The notes beneath the pieces were generated by a model. The model made no database searches and was not told the DNA's origin. It saw nothing but the letters and a program-made list of their open reading frames with translations. Source: an uncultured Coriobacteriaceae bacterium (GTDB taxonomy: Bacteria; Actinomycetota; Coriobacteriia; Coriobacteriales; Atopobiaceae). Taken from it: a stretch of DNA of 6,060 nucleotides. This document shows, piece after piece, positions 1 to 5,900 of this stretch. Position 1 is the stretch's first letter. The number at the start of each line of letters is the position of its first letter. Location: positions 1 through 6,060 of the forward strand of contig CACXZL010000115.1 in NCBI GenBank assembly GCA_902772085.1, in the 5' to 3' direction. Both the position numbers and the translations under genes were made by a program.

Positions 1-135
1 TTCTTCCACGAGGGACATCGTCTCTTGGAGCATGAGGCCGCCAGGTGGCTGGGCCCGGGCGAGATCGACTCCGTCGGCTGGCTGCCCGCCGACATGCTCG
101 TCGTCGACGCGCTCAGGGAGCGGGGCGCCGTTTAG
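1..135 (+). CDS. NUDIX (MutT-like) hydrolase, C-terminal fragment
   Basis: The first frame is open from the left edge and ends at TAG 133-135, giving the last 44 residues of a protein that starts outside the window. The segment LEHEAARWLGPGEIDSVGW, followed by LPAD and a short hydrophobic helix, matches the C-terminal end of small NUDIX pyrophosphohydrolases of the 8-oxo-dGTP/CTP diphosphatase type. In that family the EHEAxRWL segment and the WLPAD segment follow the NUDIX box. Such enzymes hydrolyse (oxidised) nucleoside triphosphates to the monophosphate plus pyrophosphate in the cytosol. The catalytic NUDIX box itself (GX5EX7REUXEEXGU) lies upstream and is not visible, so substrate and activity cannot be judged. 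GC is about 68% over the first 120 bases, clearly above the helicase genes that follow, so this is probably a resident gene bordering an acquired segment. Confidence 0.8.
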   Translation, partial: FFHEGHRLLEHEAARWLGPGEIDSVGWLPADMLVVDALRERGAV

Positions 136-181
136 GGGGAGCCGCCTCCATCCGAGCGGGCCCGTTGCCCAGAGCGCTTTG

Positions 182-215
182 CTCCGTGGTCAAGTGCGGC
201 GAAATAGCCACGGAG
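182..215. repeat. Short inverted repeat, possible RNA hairpin downstream of the NUDIX gene
   Basis: CTCCGTGG at 182-189 is exactly complementary to CCACGGAG at 208-215, giving an 8-bp stem with an 18-nt loop 47 bases past the NUDIX stop. A run of six T (251-256) lies 35 bases further on rather than directly after the stem. It is therefore not a classical intrinsic terminator, though it may contribute to 3' end formation of the NUDIX transcript. Confidence 0.4.
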
Positions 216-243
216 GCACCCTCACGGCCCGCAGCTTGGGAGA

Positions 244-440
244 GGCTGGATTTTTTGTGCCCGCTCACTTCGAAAAACGCCTTCGGGTTTGAAATATCGG
301 GCTCCGAAATCACGGGGCCTTATTTGCGAGCCTTCTACCAGCGCATACGGAGGGCGCCATACCGCTCGTACGGGAAGACCTGCCCCAGATTTCAAACCCG
401 AAGCCCGTTTTCGAAGTGAGCGGGGACAAAAATTCCAGCC
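244..440. repeat. Long imperfect inverted repeat (two 58-bp arms, 81-bp centre)
   Basis: The left arm is 244-301 and the right arm 383-440. The reverse complement of the right arm matches the left at 51 of 58 positions without gaps, including an exact block CCCGCTCACTTCGAAAA and another CTTCGGGTTTGAAAT. The homology continues outward less cleanly beyond a 3-base gap (GCAGCTTGGG on the left against GCGGCTGCGG on the right). The 81-bp centre (302-382) shows no strong internal pairing and no gene. As DNA it could extrude a cruciform; as RNA it would form a long stem. Size and form fit a MITE or a composite extragenic palindromic element. I could not identify target-site duplications or a matching transposase. 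Confidence 0.8.
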
Positions 441-448
441 CCGCAGCC

Positions 449-464
449 GCATCGCGCGCGATGC
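449..464. repeat. Perfect 16-bp palindrome
   Basis: GCATCGCGCGCGATGC reads the same on both strands. It lies 8 bases outside the right arm of the long inverted repeat and abuts the imperfect hairpin that follows. As RNA it could form a 6-bp stem with a CGCG loop. It has no adjoining T-run on either strand, so it is not an intrinsic terminator. It may be part of the same repeat element or a protein-binding palindrome. Confidence 0.6.
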
Positions 465-489
465 CAAAAGGGCTTGTTCCTTTTTGCCA
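462..489. repeat. Imperfect hairpin within the flanking repeat unit
   Basis: TGCCAAAAGGG (462-472) pairs with CCTTTTTGCCA (479-489) at 9 of 11 positions around a 6-nt loop. It is 57 bases beyond the stop of the minus-strand helicase gene. It could help end that transcript, but the stem is A/T-rich and lacks a following T-run on the minus strand, so a terminator role is weak. A related sequence occurs past the other end of the cassette at 6026-6052. Confidence 0.4.
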
Positions 490-505
490 CGTGCAGTAAA
501 TCGGC
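474..505 (+). repeat. Direct repeat, copy 1 (non-coding)
   Basis: This 32-base unit matches 553-584 at 27 of 32 positions with no gaps. Shared cores include CCTTTTTGCCA and AAATCGGC. It lies 41 bases downstream of the helicase stop (minus-strand sense), and its partner is inside the coding region. The offset between copies is 79 bases, not a multiple of three. Confidence 0.7.
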
Positions 506-545
506 GTCGCCCGCCTTCACACGTCTGAAAACAGCTCTCTGGCCG

Positions 546-2801
546 TCATAGATTGCCCCTTTTTGCCAAGGGCAGAAAATCGGCATAGTACTTGGACAGA
601 AGCTGTGGCGGCGTGCCTTGATAGCGAACGTACAGCCGCCTGCGCGCACGAGTGAAGTGGACGTACCGCAGCCTCTTCTCCTCTTCCTCGTCATCGCTCA
701 CGCTGTTTGCACAGTCGACGACCACATTGTCGAACTCGAGTCCCTTGCCCATCCATTCGGTTATGAGATACAGGCCAGGTGCGCTATAGCTCTCCGACCT
801 ATTGTCGAAATATTTGACCCCCGCATCTCTCAGCATCCCATACCAGTCATGCCTCCCGCTTATGAGAACGGTCGTCTCGCCCCTACCTAGCTCTGAGAGT
901 CTTTTGAGCAGCTCAATGACCCGTTCGTCATCAGCGTCCTGAACGTATACCCAACGGCTCGCCTCCTCGTAAGAGGACGGCGTGCCCAAAAGCCTGTCGC
1001 TGAAGTTTCGAATCGCCACTGAATTGCGCTTGTTTTCTTGGAGCGTTATCGTGTGTCCCTTCAGGCCTTGGTCCAGTTCCTTCCACGTGAAGTCGCGTTG
1101 GTATATTTTTTGATTCTCATCGCCAGACAAATAAACCCTTGAGCGATCGCTGCGCCGAAACTTCAAGAGCAGACGAATGGATGCGAGCGAGAAATCCTGC
1201 ACCTCATCGATCGCAATTGCGTCGTAGTGCGGCAGACTGTTTGACGACTGCAGCCGTTTTGTGGCCTGCTCGATAGTGTATCTATTGTTGGCCTCAAGCA
1301 GCCGATTCAGCTCTCGTCGCACCTCGAGAATCACGCGTCGTATATCCGCGCTGGGCCTGCGTTTCGTGCCCCGTCCAACTCGCTCCGCACTCGGATACCG
1401 TTTTTCCGCGTCCTCGTCATCGGAGAAACGCTCCTCGATCCAGCGAAGCTCATCCTTGAGCCAGTCAAAGCCTTCCCGATCTGACGAGTCCAGGTAGTAT
1501 TCACTGGCACGCTCGGGATGTCGCTCACACACAACCTCCTGAGCCGTTTGTAAATACTCGCTGTACTGAGAGTCAAATCCGTAAATAATCGTGGAGCGCT
1601 TGTAGCGGACGTCCCGTGCATACTCCCTCAGGTATTCATAACCCGCCTTTGGCCTATCGCGCACGAGCTGATTGATAAACTCATCGTAGTGCGTTACCAC
1701 GATGCCCGTCGTATCCCCATCGTATCCCGCAAGAATACCTCGCACGTATGCCGCTAGCCGCTTGTTGAAGCATATAAACAACGCGTTCTTTTGTCGCTCG
1801 TCAAACAAAGACTGCTGCCCGTCATCGTTGACCTCATTGATTATTTTTGCAAGCAGGCAGAGCGTCTTTCCCGTGCCGGCATTGCCCGCTATCTGCAGGA
1901 TGTTTGTAACTGCATTCGATCCTCTTGGGAACGCCATAACGTCGAGTTGCCTGATAGTCGCTTTCTTGTCGCCTTTGAGAAGCTTCTTCACGAAGTCGTG
2001 CTCGCTCAGAACCTCTTCGATCTCGGCATTCACCTCGTCAACGCCCTTGTTTATGGGCTTTCGCTCCGCCTTAAGCGCTTCGAAATTTGCGTCACACTGC
2101 GCAAGAAGGCTTTCCGTAAGCCTTTCGGCCTCGTCTTTTTGATCAGCACCAACCGACGCGCCAATCTCTTGGGCTCTCAACAAGAGCTCTGCCATCTCTT
2201 TCAAGCTGGACTTGCTCGACTCGTTGTATGCGACAGCTTCTCTTCTGACCTTTTGCGCCTTCTTCTCTATCTCCTTGTCGTTCGACAAAGTCGAGGCGAG
2301 CTTTGCCTTCCGTGACATGGTGGCAGCCTCCTCGTCCGGCATCACAATGAAAATGGGGTCATCCGGAGCCGCCACCTCAGACGAAGAAGCGGGGACAAGC
2401 TGAAGTCGTACGACGTTCCAACGAAGAAAATCATCAAGAAGGTCAAGCACCATCTGTGCATCGATCGCCTTCACGGACTCGTGGGCATGAGCGCCTTTGT
2501 TTCCCTTTACACGAATCTCATGGCACTTGAGGGCCATGGACCGGTCGATGATGCCTTCGTCTTCAGCACAGTCGATCAGCTCAACAAGCCTCATGTGGCC
2601 ATCTGAAAAAGAGCTGACGAGCGACTTGAACGCCTTCTCTATCACGCCCCTGCATCCCACGAGCGCCACTTCGGGATGGTCCATTCCCGTACGTCGCCAA
2701 TAATCGATATCGCTCTGCAGGTTACTTAGACCCAGATCAATCTCCAAGTCGGCAGCATATTCATTCAGGTAATCAAAATGCTTTAATCCTTCATTCGCCA
2801 T
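546..2801 (-). CDS. DUF4145 (HEPN-like) domain fused to UvrD/Rep-type superfamily 1A DNA helicase
   Basis: This 751-aa cytosolic protein is predicted to be an ATP-driven DNA translocase/helicase. Residues about 1-135 resemble DUF4145, a HEPN-fold domain seen at the front of defence and restriction proteins, with the helix ending in GNKGAH (100-105) after R97. Residues about 170-270 are charged and helical, probably coiled coil. The helicase core follows: Walker A GNAGTGKT (306-313, K312), motif Ia around FICFNKRL (341-348), motif II DEVQD (532-536), motif III SGDENQKIY (559-567), motif IV LQENKRNS (587-594, R592), motif V GKGLEFD (685-691) and motif VI VHFTRARRRL (714-723). All key ATPase residues are present, so it should be active. 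I chose ATG 2801 because an AGGAG lies upstream, though at a long 14-nt spacing. A TTG at 2861 in the same frame would add 20 residues. The gene is divergent from the WYL-helicase-nuclease gene. GajB of Gabija is a UvrD-like relative, but no GajA nuclease is present. The helicase call is sure; a defence role is inference. Confidence 0.9.
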   Translation of the reverse strand: MANEGLKHFDYLNEYAADLEIDLGLSNLQSDIDYWRRTGMDHPEVALVGCRGVIEKAFKSLVSSFSDGHMRLVELIDCAEDEGIIDRSMALKCHEIRVKGNKGAHAHESVKAIDAQMVLDLLDDFLRWNVVRLQLVPASSSEVAAPDDPIFIVMPDEEAATMSRKAKLASTLSNDKEIEKKAQKVRREAVAYNESSKSSLKEMAELLLRAQEIGASVGADQKDEAERLTESLLAQCDANFEALKAERKPINKGVDEVNAEIEEVLSEHDFVKKLLKGDKKATIRQLDVMAFPRGSNAVTNILQIAGNAGTGKTLCLLAKIINEVNDDGQQSLFDERQKNALFICFNKRLAAYVRGILAGYDGDTTGIVVTHYDEFINQLVRDRPKAGYEYLREYARDVRYKRSTIIYGFDSQYSEYLQTAQEVVCERHPERASEYYLDSSDREGFDWLKDELRWIEERFSDDEDAEKRYPSAERVGRGTKRRPSADIRRVILEVRRELNRLLEANNRYTIEQATKRLQSSNSLPHYDAIAIDEVQDFSLASIRLLLKFRRSDRSRVYLSGDENQKIYQRDFTWKELDQGLKGHTITLQENKRNSVAIRNFSDRLLGTPSSYEEASRWVYVQDADDERVIELLKRLSELGRGETTVLISGRHDWYGMLRDAGVKYFDNRSESYSAPGLYLITEWMGKGLEFDNVVVDCANSVSDDEEEEKRLRYVHFTRARRRLYVRYQGTPPQLLSKYYADFLPLAKRGNL
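553..584 (+). repeat. Direct repeat, copy 2 (inside the 3' end of the helicase gene)
   Basis: This is the partner of 474-505, 27 of 32 bases identical. Read on the minus strand it encodes roughly the residues ADFLPLAKRGN at the extreme C-terminus of the 751-aa helicase. Copy 1 in its own minus frame would read ADLLHVAKRNK. So either the gene's tail was duplicated into the intergenic region or the gene now ends inside a repeat element. Confidence 0.7.
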
Positions 2802-2956
2802 GATCTTATTAGCAGCTCCTCGAAATATACGACGTAGGCACGATTGTCTTTGGGAAAGCAATTCTCGATGCGCAGCTTTATGATAACTGATGATGGGACA
2901 TAGTAAGCTTGCCTACCGCCAATCGGCTGTTTAATCGTGATACAGTATTCATACAT
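2783..2956 (-). CDS. Possible 57-aa small protein overlapping the start of the helicase gene
   Basis: An ATG at 2956 opens a 57-codon minus-strand frame ending at TAA 2785-2783, overlapping the helicase start by 19 bases in another frame. Its product has the balanced composition of a real globular peptide (for example VIIKLRIENCFP and AYVVYFEELLIRSW), unlike the arginine/proline-rich shadow frames elsewhere. The same frame runs further upstream as an antisense shadow of the WYL gene, so openness alone proves little. There is no good Shine-Dalgarno before ATG 2956. The best -10-like site for the helicase (2880-2885) would begin transcription inside this frame. If translated, the overlap would allow translational coupling to the helicase and explain that gene's poor ribosome-site spacing. 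I recognise no family. It may equally be chance. Confidence 0.25.
   Translation of the reverse strand: MYEYCITIKQPIGGRQAYYVPSSVIIKLRIENCFPKDNRAYVVYFEELLIRSWRMKD
2816..2820 (-). promoter_or_regulatory. Ribosome binding site candidate for the DUF4145-helicase gene
   Basis: On the minus strand AGGAG lies 14 nt before ATG 2801, longer than the usual 5-9 nt. No better start in this frame sits closer to it: the intervening codons are GCT, GCT, AAT, AAG and ATC. The spacing leaves the start somewhat uncertain. ATG 2801 opens directly into the expected domain. Confidence 0.45.
2880..2907 (-). promoter_or_regulatory. Candidate sigma70-type promoter for the DUF4145-helicase gene
   Basis: On the minus strand TATCAT (2885-2880) matches the -10 consensus at five of six positions. 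CTTACT (2907-2902), 16 nt upstream, is a poor -35 (three of six). Transcription would start near 2874, leaving a leader of roughly 70 nt before ATG 2801. The repeated TGATAACT 8-mer overlaps this -10. Confidence 0.3.
2938..2946 (+). promoter_or_regulatory. Candidate extended -10 promoter for the WYL-helicase-nuclease gene
   Basis: TGA followed by TACAGT has the extended -10 form TGn plus four of six -10 positions. No recognisable -35 is found at the right distance. The expected start near 2953 would give a leader of about 28 nt before ATG 2981. The second TGATAACT copy would fall within the first transcribed bases. Confidence 0.25.
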
Positions 2957-2969
2957 CTGATAACTATCC

Positions 2970-2975
2970 AGGGGA
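2970..2975 (+). promoter_or_regulatory. Ribosome binding site that sets the start of the WYL-helicase-nuclease gene
   Basis: AGGGGA ends 5 nt before ATG 2981, a standard spacing. This supports ATG 2981 over the in-frame TTG at 2909, which would add 24 residues without a matching ribosome site and would place the promoter region inside the gene. Confidence 0.7.
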
Positions 2976-2980
2976 TTCGC

Positions 2981-5900
2981 ATGGGCGCCGTCACACGCGA
3001 CATATTCAAAGCCATTCACGAGCATGCGTGGCTCAGCGTTGAATACCGCAATAAGCAGGAGCAGATCACACGCTACTGGATAGGCATCAACAACCTCAAT
3101 CCCCAGACTGGCGTCCTGGAGGCCGACGGACTGCACTTGGGAAATTATGCGCAGCGTCAGCTCACGCTTCATGCGGATTCGATAGTTTCGTCCTCCCTCG
3201 TCGAAGGCTCGTACCACAAAACGCCGTCTCGTCTGCTCAAGGCCATAGAGGAGGACGAGCGCTATGAGACATTCTTTGGGTCCGTGCCAAACCTCAAGGT
3301 TCTTGACTATCTTTTTGACTGCGCAAAGCTCAACGGCACGCCGTACGTCAAGGACTTCTCGCTCATTTCGCACGTGGACGAGCAGTCGTTTGCCGACCAT
3401 GCCGTCAGGCTCGATGACGAGCAATACGGGCAGATAATTCGCCTTCTTCAGGGCAATGCGAGAATCGGCACGGACAGGAAGACCATGAGGTCGAGCAAGC
3501 AGATCGCGCTGAACGCCTTGAGCATCCATACGCGCCAAGGTCTCTACGTCCTCGCCTATCGGGAGCTGAGGCTCGACGTAAAAGAGCGCGTCTTGGCGAT
3601 AGGCAACAACGTCTTGATTTGCCGTGAGTTCGCAGTGGTCAACGGCAGGGCACATGAGCAGCACTCCATAACCCGATACTTAGACGAAGCCGAGCTTCCG
3701 CTGCTCGATGATTTCCAGAGCAACAAGGAAGTGATAAAAGACTGCATCATGGAACGTTGCGGCAGCACCGCGCTGGTAGATGACGAGCCCCATGTTTACT
3801 CGCTCAGGCGTTACACCCCCAACTACCTGCAAGACGAGTACGACGCGATCGCCAGCATGTGCAATGACGGGAAGGCCACTCAGCCCATCAAGGCCTTCTT
3901 TGGCAACCTGATACGGCGACCAATCCGGCGTAAGGACTACCCAATCTCGCTCGTTGACGAGCACGCGAATCTGGACCAGCTGCTCGCCATCAACCAAGCA
4001 ATGAAGTACCCGCTCACATACGTGCAAGGACCTCCCGGAACGGGCAAGACCAGCACGATCGTAAACACTATCGTGAACGCCTACTGCAATGGGCGAACGG
4101 TTTTGTTTGCTTCGTTCAACAACCACCCCGTTGACGGAGTGTTTCAACAGCTCACCTCGCTCAGATACGGTGAGCTCAGCATACCCTTCCCAATCCTGCG
4201 GCTCGGAAATCAGGAGGTCGTTGCTAGGGCGCTCGATTATATGCGGGATCTCTACCTGCAAGCCAAGGACATGCATATGCCGCGCTCGGCGCCAAAGCTG
4301 ATCAGCGATGGGAGTGCCGAGCGTGCCCAGGCGCTTACAACGCTGCTCAAGAAGTACGAAGAGCAGGTCGACTTGCTTGAGCGTCAGGAATGCATCAAGA
4401 AACTTGCTACAACAAACAGCAATCTGAACTTTACGGTCGAGCTCAATAGCAAGCAGCTACCCGCAATCACCAAACAGCTTGACGCAATGCCCAACTTCGG
4501 CAGCATGCTCGAGCATGCGCAGCAGATAGCCACGAGCAACAATAGCGCACTCATGCAGTTCTTGTTTGGCGATGCGGTGCGCAGAATTCAGAAGCTGGGG
4601 AAGCCTCGCTATGCCGAGCTGCTCGGAATCGTGATGTCAAAGCCGGACGACGAGGAACGCGTGCCTAGGTTTAACGCCTACGTCGCAAAGTCGGAGGGGC
4701 TTCGCCTACTGCAGGGCGTCTTTCCCGTGATCGCAACCACCTGCATATCCGCGCACAAGCTCGGACCGGCCGAGCCGTCCTTTGACATGACCATCATCGA
4801 CGAGGCGAGCCAATGCGACACCGCTACGACGCTCGTGCCCATTCTGCGCGGCAAAAACCTCGTGCTGGTGGGCGACCCACAGCAGCTGAACCCCGTCGTC
4901 ATGCTGGATGCCAGCGACAACATGGCGTTGCGCCGCGCCTACAACGTCGGTGACGAGTACGATTACCTTAAGAACTCCGTCTACAAGACTTTCCTGGCAT
5001 GCGACTCCCTAAGCAACGAGATTCTCTTGCACGCGCACTACAGATGCGACGAACGCATCATTGGTTTCAACAACAAAAAGTATTATGCCAACAGGCTGCA
5101 AGTCAAGACCGGGCGGAGGCTACCCGAGGCACTGGAGTTTATCGACATAGAGCACGACTCTTCCCCCATAAAGAACGCCGCCCCCGCCGAGGCGGACGAA
5201 ATCGTGCGCTACGCCAAGAGGCACCCGGGTCAGAGCATCGGGGTCATCACCCCGTTCGCAAACCAGCGCGCCGTCATCCAGCAGGCCATAGATCGTGCGG
5301 GCATCACGAACGCGACCTGCGGAACGGTGCACTCGTTTCAGGGCGACGAGAAAGACGTCGTGCTGTTTTCACTGGCGTTGACTAGCCGCACGTCAGCGGG
5401 AACGTACCGATGGCTCACGGAAAACCAGGAGCTCATAAACGTCGCGACTTCACGCGCACGCGACAAGCTCGTCGTGATTTCGAGCAGAGAGCAGCTCAGG
5501 CGCCTGCACGCCACGCGAGAGGGCACCGACGACATCTTTGAGCTTGCGGAATACGTGAGGACAAACGGCGTGTCGCGCGTTACTCCACGTGGTGTCTCGT
5601 CACGAGCCCTTGGAGTGAAACCCTACAGCACGCAAACTGAGGAAGCGTTTCTTCAGATGCTCAATCACGCGCTGGACAACATCTTCGTGTCGGGCACGAA
5701 GCACACCGTTCAGCATGAGGTGCCCATCGCCACGGTCTTCGATGAGGACATGCCGTCCGAGTCGCTCTTTTACAGCGGGCGCTTCGACTTCGTGGTGTAC
5801 GAGGTGCAGCCCGACAGGTCGGAAGTGCCTGTTTTGGCCATTGAGCTTGACGGCATGGAGCACGTGTCGGACGAGGCGGTGCGGGCGCGTGACCGCAAGA

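Larger units (their letters stand above)
136..545. other. Structured intergenic region without a convincing gene
   Basis: About 410 bases separate the NUDIX stop from the convergent stop of the DUF4145-helicase gene. Open frames here are short, arginine/proline-rich and arise from the two arms of an inverted repeat being read on both strands, so I call no gene. The region is packed with self-complementary sequence, listed individually: a hairpin, a long inverted repeat, a perfect palindrome, an imperfect hairpin and a direct-repeat unit. This looks like one or more extragenic palindromic or MITE-like elements inserted or amplified between two convergent genes. It could also serve as a bidirectional transcription barrier. 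Confidence 0.6.
2802..2980. promoter_or_regulatory. Divergent promoter region between the two helicase genes
   Basis: This 179-bp gap separates two genes transcribed away from each other, so it must carry promoters in both directions unless the genes are read from elsewhere. It is richer in A/T than the coding regions. Direct copies of TGATAACT occur at 2881-2888 and 2958-2965, one over the predicted -10 for the leftward gene and one just past the predicted start point of the rightward gene. This is an arrangement expected for a shared operator. Confidence 0.55.

Noticed and set aside
244..440. Inverted repeat as terminal repeats of a complete insertion sequence or as a CRISPR array
   Set aside because: The 81-bp centre cannot encode a transposase, no target duplication was visible, and there are only two inverted arms rather than regularly spaced direct repeats.
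449..489. Classical intrinsic terminator for the minus-strand helicase gene
   Set aside because: The stems are present, but no T-run follows them on the minus strand and the strongest palindrome is symmetrical without a tail.
45..528. Several 66-124 codon frames across the NUDIX end and the inverted repeat
   Set aside because: Their composition is dominated by arginine, proline and serine. Similar peptides appear from both arms because the DNA is palindromic, and the true NUDIX frame is different.
136..545. tRNA or other known RNA gene in the intergenic region
   Set aside because: I saw no cloverleaf, no T-loop GGTTCGA-type sequence with matching arms and no recognisable riboswitch core.
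392..694. 100-codon minus-strand frame spanning the helicase stop
   Set aside because: It overlaps the helicase 3' end in the wrong frame, lacks a ribosome site and ends inside the inverted repeat. It was useful only for showing the repeat-encoded peptide similarity.
2957..3664. Long minus-strand open frame upstream of ATG 2956, antisense to the WYL-helicase gene
   Set aside because: It lies antisense to the strongly supported N-terminal coding region of the helicase-nuclease and has no recognisable domain or ribosome site; it is a shadow. Only its last 57 codons, outside that gene, are kept as a possibility.
3680..4276. 198-codon minus-strand frame inside the helicase-nuclease gene
   Set aside because: It is the reverse reading of the segment that encodes Walker A and its surroundings, which are unmistakable on the plus strand.
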